Positions 1 to 8,957 of a stretch of DNA of 64,000 bases are shown here, one piece after another; position 1 is the stretch's first letter; each line of letters opens with the position of its first letter. Source of the stretch: Leptospira andrefontaineae. GTDB taxonomy: Bacteria > Spirochaetota > Leptospiria > Leptospirales > Leptospiraceae. The translations under genes and the position numbers were made by a program. The stretch covers positions 124,001-188,000 of the forward strand of contig NZ_RQEY01000018.1 of the NCBI RefSeq assembly GCF_004770105.1, written 5' to 3'. The notes beneath the pieces are model-generated. The model saw nothing but the letters and a program-made list of their open reading frames with translations, did not search any database and had not been told where the DNA came from.

Positions 1-560
1 TTGAATTCTTTAGAACCGACTTCTTCGAATATGTTTACGATCCTTTCTACATTCGGACCAGTGAGTTTACGAAGTACCAGGGATCTGAAATTGAAAACGG
101 AGGATACATTCTCCTTCACCTGGGTCATGATATTTTTAACAGTGTGAGCGCATTTTTCTTGGACCGCTCTTACGATCTCTTCCCCATGTCCGTTCTCTAA
201 ATGTTTTCTAAGAACTGGATTGATATGATGAACTATTTCATGAGTTGCAGAAGGAATTAGATCGTTTAGAACAGGTTGGAACTCTGTCTCTAATTGGTCC
301 GGATCCACTTTGGAGAAAAAGTCTTCTACCTTGATCAACCTCTCGGTCATAATATTCACCGATTTTAGGGCCAATTTTTGGGCCTTCTTCGGAACGATCC
401 CTTGCCAGCCTAAATATGGAGGAATTCCCACAAATTCCAAAGGGTAGAAGGTCATTTTTAAGGCTACCACGTTGGTAAACCAACCCACGAATCCGTAGGT
501 GAAGGGCATCATTATGATCCCGATCAATTCTTTGTTTTGACTGAGGAAGGACAGATCCAT
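1..560 (-). CDS. DUF445 family membrane protein (partial, C-terminus outside window)
   Basis: About 186 codons are present, read leftward from an ATG at 558-560; the end of the gene lies beyond base 1. After a short hydrophobic start comes GWFTNVVALKMTFYP, the conserved N-terminal signature of DUF445/YheB-like proteins (a membrane segment with a T-N-x-x-A-x-K-M-x-F-x-P stretch). A charged helical region follows, as in that family. The biochemical role of DUF445 proteins is not established. The gene is divergent from the kinase at 737, with a 176-base shared upstream region. The family call is fairly secure and the function unknown. Confidence 0.75.
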   Translation of the reverse strand, partial: MDLSFLSQNKELIGIIMMPFTYGFVGWFTNVVALKMTFYPLEFVGIPPYLGWQGIVPKKAQKLALKSVNIMTERLIKVEDFFSKVDPDQLETEFQPVLNDLIPSATHEIVHHINPVLRKHLENGHGEEIVRAVQEKCAHTVKNIMTQVKENVSSVFNFRSLVLRKLTGPNVERIVNIFEEVGSKEF

Positions 561-736
561 ATTTTCAATTCCTGTAGCGTGCGCTATACTATTCGGTTCT
601 ATTGCAAAGTCCTTTTCGACCCAGTGCACTGCAAGTTATTTTTCCGTCCGTTTTTCGGATCTTTCCCGGCGGTTTTGAAAAAAGATTTTTCAGAGTCGAA
701 TAAACTTCAGAAATAGTCCTCTCCTGTTTTTAAGTT

Positions 737-2401
737 ATGAAGTCGTCTTTCTTTCCATACTGGTGTATTCTAATGGATCCTTCCGGATTGATCCTTGAGA
801 CCAATCTTCCTCTGGAATCCTGGAGGAAAAATCATCTCTCACATTTTTTGAATGGGACGGAGAAGATACAAGGGGAGAGCGGAAGTGCAGTACTTTCTTG
901 GCAGCCTGGAAAAAGCCCTCTCTCATTTCCTGGAAGTACAGGATTACTCGCAAGCTGGTCTCTCACTCATGGGATGTTTTGGATCAAGATGGAACCGATG
1001 GAAGAAGGTTCAGCTTCTCTTATTGAAAATTCGTTTTGGAAAGAATTCCTTTCCAGCGACAGACCTTTTCGGCAAATTTTCGAGACCAACCAAGCGATTA
1101 AATGGATCTTAGATCCTGACTCTGGAGATATTTTATACGCGAACCAATCTGCTATTCAGTTTTACGGATACAGCCAAGAAGAACTTCTGCAAATGAAGGT
1201 CACAGATATCAATACTCTCACAAAAGAACAAATTTTCGATGAGATGAGACAGGCTGCACTCGAATCCAGACAATATTTCCGTTTTAGACATAGATTAAAA
1301 AGCGGGGAAGTCCGCGAGATGGAAGTTTATAGCGGACCTTTGCAGTTTGGAGGTAAAAGGGTATTATTTTCCATTCTATACGATGTTACAGAAAGGGTGA
1401 AGGCAATTTCTTTATTAGAAGAAAGCGAAAGGAAGAATCGTTCCTTGGTAGAGAACGCTTCCGATTCGATTATCATTACAAATTTTGAAACTAAAATTCT
1501 GGAAGTGAATAGAAGAATGTGTGAACTTTTGGAATATAATAAAGATGAACTCCAATCATTCACCTTAAAAGATATTCTGGACGAAGATAGTTTTGCAGAT
1601 GCAATTCGTAGAATTCCTGTCTTAGAAATAGGCAAACCGGTAATCTTAAATAGAAGATTCAAAAGTAAATCAGGTAAAATTGTAGAAGCAGACGTAAATG
1701 CAGTCCGAATAGACGAGTCCCGTTATATGGGGATCGTGAGAGATGTGACCGAAAGAAATTGCATGACCAGAACCTTGGAGAAGTCGTTAAAAGAAAAAGA
1801 ATCTATGCTCCAAGAGATTCATCATAGGGTCAAAAATAACCTTCAGGTCATCTCAAGTCTTTTAGATTTACAATATGAGAATACGGAAGATCCAAACCTA
1901 AAGAGGATCTTAAAAGAATGCGAGAACCGGGTCAAATCCATGGGATTTGTTCATGCTGAATTGTATAGATCTGAAAATTTTTCAGCCGTAGATCTGGAGA
2001 ATTATTTTACCACAGTTTCTTCTAATCTGATGAGAGCTTATGGAGGACTTCCTCGAATTAAACTCCAATTGGAACTAAGTTCTTTGGAAGTGAGTATCGA
2101 AAGAGCTATCCCACTTGGACTTATCCTAAACGAACTTCTTACTAACTCACTAAAATACGCATTTCCGGAAGATCGTTCCGGAAAAATTCAAATCAGTATT
2201 TTTAAAGAAGAAAAGAATATCGTCTTCTCATACTCAGACGACGGGGTAGGTTTTAAAAAAGAAAATCAGATCGGCTCCGGAACTATAGGTATCCAGCTCA
2301 TAGAGATCTTATCCAGGCAGTTAAAGGCAAACTCTGAATTTACTTCGGAAAATGGAGTTGTTTTTCGTCTTAGAATTCCGGACCGAAATCCAGGAAAGTA
2401 G
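737..2401 (+). CDS. PAS-domain sensor histidine kinase, HisKA_2 type
   Basis: A 554-residue signalling kinase without an obvious membrane segment. Two clear PAS domains lie at about 108-222 and 235-340, each ending in the typical D-V-T-E-R tail. A short, less certain sensor-like region precedes them. The HisKA_2 dimerisation/phosphoacceptor segment carries EIHHRVKNNLQV (His pair at 362-363). The ATPase domain has an N-box around LNELLTNSLKYAF (465-477) and the G1 motif DDGVGF (501-506). No response regulator is adjacent, so the partner is unknown. There is no clear Shine-Dalgarno before the ATG at 737; an in-frame ATG at 773 is a possible alternative start. Confidence 0.85.
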   Translation: MKSSFFPYWCILMDPSGLILETNLPLESWRKNHLSHFLNGTEKIQGESGSAVLSWQPGKSPLSFPGSTGLLASWSLTHGMFWIKMEPMEEGSASLIENSFWKEFLSSDRPFRQIFETNQAIKWILDPDSGDILYANQSAIQFYGYSQEELLQMKVTDINTLTKEQIFDEMRQAALESRQYFRFRHRLKSGEVREMEVYSGPLQFGGKRVLFSILYDVTERVKAISLLEESERKNRSLVENASDSIIITNFETKILEVNRRMCELLEYNKDELQSFTLKDILDEDSFADAIRRIPVLEIGKPVILNRRFKSKSGKIVEADVNAVRIDESRYMGIVRDVTERNCMTRTLEKSLKEKESMLQEIHHRVKNNLQVISSLLDLQYENTEDPNLKRILKECENRVKSMGFVHAELYRSENFSAVDLENYFTTVSSNLMRAYGGLPRIKLQLELSSLEVSIERAIPLGLILNELLTNSLKYAFPEDRSGKIQISIFKEEKNIVFSYSDDGVGFKKENQIGSGTIGIQLIEILSRQLKANSEFTSENGVVFRLRIPDRNPGK

Positions 2402-2450
2402 CTTGATGGTTTTTTTCTAGGCTCAATACTCGGTCTTTGGTAAGGAACAC

Positions 2451-2924
2451 ATGCAACACACTACAGAAGAAATCCTACACCAGATTTATTTATTTTCCAG
2501 CTTCTCTATGGATGAATTGGCTAAAATAGCGGAGAAGACAAAATACAAGGTGCTTGAACAAGGGGACGCGGTTTACCAAGAAGGGAACGATGCAAAAGCG
2601 TTCTATGTGGTAATGTACGGGACCTTAAAAATTTTGACCTCTACCGAAAAAGGGGACGATGTAAACGTAACCACTATCGCCACAGGTGATCATTTCGGAG
2701 AATTCCCATTTCTGGATCAGGGAAAAAGAGCGGGAACAGTAGAAGCAATGGAACGTTGCGAACTTTTGGAAATTCCTTTCGATCATCTACAACATATTTT
2801 GGATGCCGACAAGGAACTTGCTCTTAAGTTTTATAAAGGTATCACCAACTACTTGGTGAAAAGAATGAGACTTTTGACTCATGACTTGGCTTACGCTAGA
2901 GAATTAAAGAAACGTTATTCTTGA
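2451..2924 (+). CDS. Cyclic-nucleotide-binding (Crp/cNMP) domain protein
   Basis: A 157-residue protein made almost entirely of one cNMP-binding beta-roll (about residues 10-125). The pattern runs from LFSSFSMDELAKIA through EQGDAVYQEGNDAKAFYVVMYG to GDHFGEFPFLDQGKRAGTVEA, a phosphate-binding-cassette-like loop with G-E-F and R. There is no C-terminal HTH, so it is not a Crp-type transcription factor; a helical tail follows the domain. It sits 50 bases after a kinase and 7 bases before a lipoprotein gene. An AAGGAA Shine-Dalgarno precedes the ATG. It may be a cAMP effector for the class III cyclase at 14663, but that link is only inferred. Confidence 0.85.
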   Translation: MQHTTEEILHQIYLFSSFSMDELAKIAEKTKYKVLEQGDAVYQEGNDAKAFYVVMYGTLKILTSTEKGDDVNVTTIATGDHFGEFPFLDQGKRAGTVEAMERCELLEIPFDHLQHILDADKELALKFYKGITNYLVKRMRLLTHDLAYARELKKRYS

Positions 2925-2931
2925 TCTGAAA

Positions 2932-3843
2932 ATGAACCGCAAATTTTTCCCAATCTACCTTTTTCTAATTTTATTCGGGCTGACCTATTGTTCGGAGACT
3001 CTTGTCAAAACAGGCATCGGTTACGAAAGATGGAAAGCCGGTCTCGAAAAAAAACAAACCAAGATAGAACCTTGGAATTGGGTATACTTACAAGGTGGAG
3101 AAGGTAGCGAAAAAATCCTTATGGTCCACGGATTCGGCGGTGACAAAGACAATTGGACTAGATTTTCCAAATGGCTTACTCCTTCATACACTGTAGTAGC
3201 TGTAGATCTTCCCGGTTTTGGGGAGAATGATAGGATCGCAGATCAGGATTATAATATTGCTCAGCAAGTAAAACGACTGGATGATTTCGTTACTCAACTT
3301 GGTTGGGAAAAATTCCATATCGTAGGTAACTCCATGGGAGGTGCGATCTCTGGGGTATATGCGGCAACGTATCCTCAAAAGATCTTATCTCTCGGATTAT
3401 TCGCTCCTTCCGGCGTGAATAGCCCTGAAAAAAGTGAATTGTCTAAAAATTTGGAGAAGGGAAAAAACAATTTAGTTGCGACTAACGCAGAGGAATTTCA
3501 AGAATTAATGAAATTCATTTTTGTCACTCCTCCTCCGATTCCTTCTTTTTTAGCTTCTTATTTCGCAGACAAAGCGATCAGAAATTCTGAATTTAATAAA
3601 TATATATTCAAACAAATACGATCTACTGGTTTTCCATTGCAGGAAAATATGAATAAGATCAAAGCAAGAACTCTAATTCTTTGGGGAGACACTGACAGAG
3701 TATTGAGTGTTTCCGGAGCTGGAGTATTAGAGAAAGGGATAGCGGGATCTAAAAAGGTGATCTTGAAAGATATGGGCCATGTTCCTATGCTTGAAAGACC
3801 CGAAGAAGTAGCGAATACTTACAAAGAATTTTTAGTGAAGTAA
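2932..3843 (+). CDS. Alpha/beta-hydrolase lipoprotein
   Basis: A 303-residue predicted lipoprotein. The N-terminus is a signal peptide ending in a lipobox-like LTYC (Cys 20). The rest is an alpha/beta-hydrolase fold. It has the oxyanion-side MVHGFGGDKDNW, the nucleophile elbow GNSMGG, an acid in WGDTDRV and the catalytic His in GHVPMLERPEE, all in the usual order. It is therefore probably an active esterase or lipase anchored in the envelope; the substrate cannot be read from sequence. It starts 7 bases after the cNMP-binding protein, so the two are probably co-transcribed. Confidence 0.85.
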   Translation: MNRKFFPIYLFLILFGLTYCSETLVKTGIGYERWKAGLEKKQTKIEPWNWVYLQGGEGSEKILMVHGFGGDKDNWTRFSKWLTPSYTVVAVDLPGFGENDRIADQDYNIAQQVKRLDDFVTQLGWEKFHIVGNSMGGAISGVYAATYPQKILSLGLFAPSGVNSPEKSELSKNLEKGKNNLVATNAEEFQELMKFIFVTPPPIPSFLASYFADKAIRNSEFNKYIFKQIRSTGFPLQENMNKIKARTLILWGDTDRVLSVSGAGVLEKGIAGSKKVILKDMGHVPMLERPEEVANTYKEFLVK

Positions 3844-3887
3844 GCTCCAAGAAAACTTCGGTTTTTTAGGAGTTGTTCGGAGTAACG

Positions 3888-6119
3888 ATGGCTCTTGCCA
3901 AACTTCTAAAATGGTTTCAAAATCGGAATCTTCGAAAGAAAATAGAAAAAGAAATTCGTGCCCTCGCGCCCGAAGTATTTAATGATTATCTTTACAGAGT
4001 AGATGTATTAGATAATGGAGATCTATTATTAAGCTGGGCAAACGAAGGATTTTTAAAATTCTGCGGGATCAGTTTAGATGATCTCAATAACCCATGGCCT
4101 GCAGCTGATCCAAAGTATTTTCATCCTGACGATCAGGATTTAGTTAAACAAAGGACAAGGTCCTTATTATCCGGTTCCCCTAGATCGGATGAATATAGAG
4201 TCTATGGTCCTGACGGACAGATCAGATGGTTGAGGGATCATGCCCATCCAATCTGGGATCCCGTAAAAAAAAGAGTGTCTCAGATCTACGGCTCCGTCCA
4301 GGATCTAACTCCATTAAGAAAAAGTGAAATAGTTCTACAAGACCAACTTTCTTATACGAATATCCTATTAGATAGTACGGAAGAATGGGTGATCCGTGTA
4401 AACCAAGCTGGGAAGATCCAATATGTAAACTCGTCAGGTAGATCCGAGGTTAGAAGGCAATTTGGGATAGAATTACTTCCTGATTCTAAGATATTATCTT
4501 TGGTCTCAGAAACTCATAAGGAAATTTTCCAGGCGCAGCTAAACAAAGCATTTTCAGGAGCGAAGGTCAAATGGCATTTTTCCAAATTATTCCCTGTCCA
4601 ACCGAATTCGGAATTAGAAGTATCATTCGCACCCTTATCTAAAGAAGGAGCAATTAAGGAAGTCGTAATATTCCTGAAAGACGTGACTCTTAGGACCGTT
4701 TGGGAAACAGCACTTCTTGCTAGCGAAGAAAAATATAGAAAATTGGTAGAAGTTTCTCCGGATGCAATAGGCCTACATGCAGATGGAAAAGTGATCTATA
4801 TCAACCAAACCGGCCTTAAGATGCTCGGTTATGAGTCCTTGGAGGAGGTGGAAGGAAGGCCTATCGTAGAATTTATACATCCGGAATCCAGGCAAGTCGT
4901 CGGTGAAAGAGTTTTGAAAGCGATGCTTAAATCGGAACCGTTGGAGCCGATTGAGGAAAAATTCCTCAGAAAAGATGGAACAGAGATCTCTGTAGAAGTT
5001 TCCGGAATTGCATTCGAGCAAAGAGGCCAAAAATTAATGCAGGTGATTGTCAGAGACATCACTGAAAGAAAAAAAGCAGAACTCGAGTTAGGTGAACTTA
5101 GGAAAAAAATCCTACAAACAAACGATAGACTCCAAGCAATCATAGAAGGTGTAAAAGATTCCATTTGTGCTGTGGATATGGATCTCAGGATTATCTCCTG
5201 CAATACTGCATTCGAACTTATGGTTTGGAAAGTGTATGGAAAGAGGATCACAGTCGGCCAAAAGATCTGGGATATAGGTATAGATGATCCGGAAGAAAAA
5301 GATAGGATCGTGCGAAATTGGAGTAGGGCTCTCACTGGCGAAGTTTTTAAAATGGAGAGAAAAATTTCAGGTCTGATCAAAGATTCCATCGTTCTTGAGA
5401 TCAATTATAGTTCTATCAGAGACGAAAGCCATAATATGATAGGTGCCACTCAGATCATCCGGGATGTAACTGATAGATACCAATACGAAGAAACATTAAG
5501 AAAATCCTTAGACGAAAAAGAAGTAATGTTAAAGGAGATCCACCATAGGGTTAAAAACAATCTACAGGTAGTTTCTAGTCTTTTAAGTTTGCAGACCGAT
5601 TTTACGGATGATCCAAAACTAGTTTCTATTCTGAAAGAGTGCGAGAGAAGGATACAGTCCATGGCACTCGTCCATAAGGAACTATATCAGAATGATACGA
5701 TCGCAGATGCGGACTTCACTGAATATTTAAACAATTTACTTGTGGCGCTTGTCCAATCGTTCGGTGCGAATAAAAAAGTGTCATACTATATAGAATCCGA
5801 AGACATACGTTTGAATTTGGATTTTGCGATCCCTCTTGCATTGGTATTCAATGAACTAGTTTCAAATTCCTTAAAATATGCATTCCCCGGAGATAAAAAA
5901 GGGGAAATATCCTTGTCCATCTCCAAGACAGACAATGGACTTTCTATTTCGATCGGGGATAATGGAGTAGGACTTCCTAAAAAGGTGGATGTAAGAAATT
6001 CGGAAGGACTGGGCTTACAATTAGTAGGAATGTTATTGGATAAACTGAAAGCGAAATGGGGACTTGAAACCGTAGAGATCGGCACCAGATATAAAATAGA
6101 ACTTCCGATCCCTAAGTAG
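3888..6119 (+). CDS. Multi-PAS sensor histidine kinase, HisKA_2 type
   Basis: A cytoplasmic 743-residue kinase. Four PAS-like regions lie at roughly 35-145, 155-270, 285-400 and 410-530; PAS1 looks like a PAS_3 fold (HPDD, RWLRDHAHPIWD). The HisKA_2 segment EIHHRVKNNLQVVSSLLSLQ and an ATPase domain with FNELVSNSLKYAFPGD and GDNGVGLP follow. I chose the ATG at 3888, which has CGGAG about four bases upstream. The in-frame TTG at 3873 directly abuts an AGGAG and would leave no spacing. Its kinase core closely resembles the proteins at 737 and 20784, which suggests paralogy. No cognate response regulator is adjacent. Confidence 0.85.
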   Translation: MALAKLLKWFQNRNLRKKIEKEIRALAPEVFNDYLYRVDVLDNGDLLLSWANEGFLKFCGISLDDLNNPWPAADPKYFHPDDQDLVKQRTRSLLSGSPRSDEYRVYGPDGQIRWLRDHAHPIWDPVKKRVSQIYGSVQDLTPLRKSEIVLQDQLSYTNILLDSTEEWVIRVNQAGKIQYVNSSGRSEVRRQFGIELLPDSKILSLVSETHKEIFQAQLNKAFSGAKVKWHFSKLFPVQPNSELEVSFAPLSKEGAIKEVVIFLKDVTLRTVWETALLASEEKYRKLVEVSPDAIGLHADGKVIYINQTGLKMLGYESLEEVEGRPIVEFIHPESRQVVGERVLKAMLKSEPLEPIEEKFLRKDGTEISVEVSGIAFEQRGQKLMQVIVRDITERKKAELELGELRKKILQTNDRLQAIIEGVKDSICAVDMDLRIISCNTAFELMVWKVYGKRITVGQKIWDIGIDDPEEKDRIVRNWSRALTGEVFKMERKISGLIKDSIVLEINYSSIRDESHNMIGATQIIRDVTDRYQYEETLRKSLDEKEVMLKEIHHRVKNNLQVVSSLLSLQTDFTDDPKLVSILKECERRIQSMALVHKELYQNDTIADADFTEYLNNLLVALVQSFGANKKVSYYIESEDIRLNLDFAIPLALVFNELVSNSLKYAFPGDKKGEISLSISKTDNGLSISIGDNGVGLPKKVDVRNSEGLGLQLVGMLLDKLKAKWGLETVEIGTRYKIELPIPK

Positions 6120-6168
6120 AATCCTTAAAAGAATTGCTTCTCACCTGGTTTCAAAAAGGCTGGAAGCG

Positions 6169-8031
6169 ATGAATCTAATCTCCATAGATAAAGTCGGTAA
6201 ATCCATCGGCGAAAAATTATTATTCCAGGGCTTAAGCTTTGGAATAGACGAGGGAGAAAAAACAGGACTACTCGGGATCAATGGCTCCGGGAAATCTACC
6301 TTACTCAGGATCTTACTAGGAATCGAAGAACCGGATACAGGCAAGGTAGTCCGAAACAGAGAACTCAAAATTTCATTTTTATCCCAATTCCCTGAATTCG
6401 ATCCCGACAAGACCGTATTAGAACATATACTTTCAGGTTCGGGAATTCTTTTAGATACAGTCAGAAGATACGAAAGAGCATGTATTGAATTGGAAAAAGG
6501 CGGGGAAGAAGCTGAAAAAGAATATCACCTCGCAATGGAAGAAATGGATTCCAAACAAGCTTGGGAACTAGAATCCAAACTCAAAAACATATTAAGAGAA
6601 CTGAATATACCTGATCTTTCCCGAAAAATGGGGGAACTATCGGGGGGTATGGCAAAGAAGGTATCCCTCGCCCAAGCTTTAACTGATGAATCCAATTTTT
6701 TGGTATTGGACGAGCCTACAAACCATCTGGATATAGATGCAATCCTTTGGCTCCAGGACTTCCTAAAAAGTACGGACAAAGCAGTTTTACTTGTTACACA
6801 CGATAGATATTTTTTGGAAGAGATCGCAAACAGGATCTTAGAAATAGATAGAGGGAATTTCAGGATTTATCCTGGAAATTACGATCTATATCTTGAAAAA
6901 AAAGTAGAGATGCAGGTGATCGAAGAAAAGGAAGAAGCAAAACGAAAATCCTTTCTTAGAACGGAACTTGAATGGCTAAAACGCCAACCTAAAGCAAGGG
7001 GCACAAAACAAAAAGCCAGAACTGATCGTGTGATTGAAGTTATGGAAAGAAAGAAAGCAGGCAAGGATATTGTCCTCGATATTTCCGTTTCTGGAAGAAG
7101 ACTCGGCGGAAAAATATTAGAATTAAAGAATATTAAAAAATCATACACTAAAACCGAACTGATCTCCGGATTTTCCTATGTATTCAAAGGAAAAGAGAGG
7201 ATCGGGATTGTAGGGCCAAACGGTGCGGGAAAAACCACACTTTTAAACCTGATCACTGGGAGAGAAAAAACAGACTCGGGAGATGTGGCGACAGGTCTCA
7301 ATACAAGTTTCGGGTATTTCGATCAGCTAGGAAAAGAACTTCCCGGTCCTAAAAAAGTAATAGATTATGTTAAGGAAGAGATTGCACCTACCATCAAGAT
7401 GAATGATGGATCTTCTTGGACAGCTTCTCAATTCTTAGAAAGGTTTTTATTTCCTCCTCAACTACAACAGACAAAGATCGAAAGACTTTCCGGAGGCGAA
7501 AAGAAACGACTTTATCTCATTCTACTTCTAATGAAAAATCCGAACTTCTTAGTTTTGGATGAGCCTACAAATGATTTGGATATTCCCACACTTTCTGTGC
7601 TCGAGGAATTCTTGGATGATTTCCCTGGAGTGGTACTTGTAGTTTCTCACGATCGTTACTTCATGGACCGAGTCACGGATTATCTATTCATATTCAAAGG
7701 AGAAGGGAAGATAGATAGATTCCCTGGCAACTATTCGGAATATCTGGAATACAGAGAATACGAAGAGAAAGAAATTAAAGCAAATACTCCAAAGCCTGCC
7801 GAAAAACAAACGGACAATAAGAAGAAGGGCTTAAGTTACCAAGACAAAAGAAAACTGGAGATCCTGGAAAAAGAAATACTCTCTATGGAAACAGAGGAGA
7901 AGGAGCTAGTCCAAAACCTACAGTCGCCTGATCCCGAACTTGCCCGCAAATCAGGAGAACGTTTAACCCAATTACAGGACGAATTACAGAAGAAGGTCAC
8001 TGAATGGGAAGAGCTTGCATCCAAAGAATAG
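6169..8031 (+). CDS. uup: ABC-F family ATP-binding protein (Uup-like)
   Basis: A 620-residue protein with two fused ABC ATPase domains and no membrane segments, the hallmark of ABC-F proteins that act on ribosomes or DNA structures rather than in transport. Domain 1 has Walker A GINGSGKST, signature LSGGMAKK and Walker B LDEPTNHLD. Domain 2 has GPNGAGKTT, LSGGEKKR and LDEPTNDLD. A linker rich in K/R/E lies between them. A C-terminal charged coiled coil (about 540-620) matches the Uup layout and length. Uup itself is a best guess among ABC-F types. A hairpin terminator follows at 8111. Confidence 0.85.
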   Translation: MNLISIDKVGKSIGEKLLFQGLSFGIDEGEKTGLLGINGSGKSTLLRILLGIEEPDTGKVVRNRELKISFLSQFPEFDPDKTVLEHILSGSGILLDTVRRYERACIELEKGGEEAEKEYHLAMEEMDSKQAWELESKLKNILRELNIPDLSRKMGELSGGMAKKVSLAQALTDESNFLVLDEPTNHLDIDAILWLQDFLKSTDKAVLLVTHDRYFLEEIANRILEIDRGNFRIYPGNYDLYLEKKVEMQVIEEKEEAKRKSFLRTELEWLKRQPKARGTKQKARTDRVIEVMERKKAGKDIVLDISVSGRRLGGKILELKNIKKSYTKTELISGFSYVFKGKERIGIVGPNGAGKTTLLNLITGREKTDSGDVATGLNTSFGYFDQLGKELPGPKKVIDYVKEEIAPTIKMNDGSSWTASQFLERFLFPPQLQQTKIERLSGGEKKRLYLILLLMKNPNFLVLDEPTNDLDIPTLSVLEEFLDDFPGVVLVVSHDRYFMDRVTDYLFIFKGEGKIDRFPGNYSEYLEYREYEEKEIKANTPKPAEKQTDNKKKGLSYQDKRKLEILEKEILSMETEEKELVQNLQSPDPELARKSGERLTQLQDELQKKVTEWEELASKE

Positions 8032-8110
8032 AATTTGCTCTAATCTATGGATCATGGATCATTCTGTAACGATTACTTAAAGTTCATATCGTATTAAACA
8101 GTGTTAAACG

Positions 8111-8134
8111 AACTAATCCAAAGTGATTAGTTTT
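8111..8134 (+). terminator. Intrinsic terminator after the ABC-F gene
   Basis: An eight-base-pair stem aactaatc/gattagtt with a six-base loop is followed by a short T-rich run. It lies 80 bases after the ABC-F stop and before the next plus-strand gene. The stem is AT-rich, so strength is uncertain. Confidence 0.5.
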
Positions 8135-8223
8135 CCTTGTAGAATATTCCTAATCCTATGATTTTTATTCCTTAGTGTCGCTCGATGCTTGACGGGAAAA
8201 GAACAAGAAGCATCTTCCATCCT

Positions 8224-8919
8224 ATGAAACATCTATCTGCAATACTTCTTTTTTCCATAATCTCTATATTAAACTGTGCAGGTCCGAAACAAGATGATCT
8301 AAGCGGCTTACTGCTGTTATTGGCCGGAGGTGGGGGGCCAGGAAATTCATCTCATTGCGGTCAGACAGTTGCGAATCCGGTTTCGGTTTCGTTCGGCGTG
8401 ACTAATGGAAATTATGTGACTGAATCTAACTTACTTGCCGCCCTTGGAGGAGATAATTGTAGCACTCCTAGTCTTACTGATAATAATAATGGAACGGTTA
8501 CTGATTCGGCGAATCGTTTCATCTGGACACTTTGTGTGCTCGATGATTCTTCAAAAGCACCAAATGCCTTTAATACTCCAAATTGTGATGCCTTCGATGC
8601 GAATGATGGTATTTTTAGTCAGACTTCAGCTTCGACTGCTTGCTCCAACTTGACATACGCAGGCCGTTCTAATTGGATTTTACCGGATGCAATCCGGTTA
8701 CATTCCCTCCGAATTGCAAGTTCTCCTTATGTTCTTGGAGCTTTCGGATCTGCAAATAATTCTCTAGGGGATTCTGGGACTGCCTGGTCCAGTACCGTTA
8801 TCAACGGTACTATAGAAACGCTGGGAATTACTCCACTTTATGAAACCGTAAATGTATTTAGAGCATTTACACCTAGTACCGACGACCAAACAACTGTAGT
8901 TTGCGTTGCAGAATATTGA
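8224..8919 (+). CDS. DUF1566-like (Lcl domain) lipoprotein
   Basis: A predicted 231-residue lipoprotein: MKHLSAILLFSIISILNC ends in a lipobox-like ILNC. I chose this ATG because an upstream in-frame ATG (8185) would put 13 polar residues before the signal peptide. The mature part contains NNNGTVTDSANRFIWTLC and GRSNWILPDAIRLHSL, the pattern of DUF1566/Lcl domains (a G-T-V-x-D start and a W-R-L-P-like segment), which occur in many surface-exposed bacterial lipoproteins. The Gly- and Asn-rich linker after the lipid anchor is typical. Function is unknown; surface display is inferred. It converges on the beta-helix lipoprotein gene. Confidence 0.7.
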   Translation: MKHLSAILLFSIISILNCAGPKQDDLSGLLLLLAGGGGPGNSSHCGQTVANPVSVSFGVTNGNYVTESNLLAALGGDNCSTPSLTDNNNGTVTDSANRFIWTLCVLDDSSKAPNAFNTPNCDAFDANDGIFSQTSASTACSNLTYAGRSNWILPDAIRLHSLRIASSPYVLGAFGSANNSLGDSGTAWSSTVINGTIETLGITPLYETVNVFRAFTPSTDDQTTVVCVAEY

Positions 8920-8926
8920 TAAAATA

Positions 8927-8957
8927 CTAAATTCTTAAACTTTATTTAGATTTTTTT
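8927..8957 (+). terminator. Intrinsic terminator, overlapping the end of the convergent gene
   Basis: A stem of ctaaat/atttag with an 11-base loop is followed by an A and seven T residues. It terminates the plus-strand lipoprotein gene. The T-run reaches the stop codon of the convergent minus-strand gene, so the spacing between the two genes is minimal. Confidence 0.55.

Noticed and set aside
4829..5404. A 191-codon open frame on the minus strand inside the kinase at 3888
   Set aside because: It lies wholly in a strongly supported PAS kinase, has Ser-rich low-complexity translation and no ribosome-binding site. It is a shadow frame.
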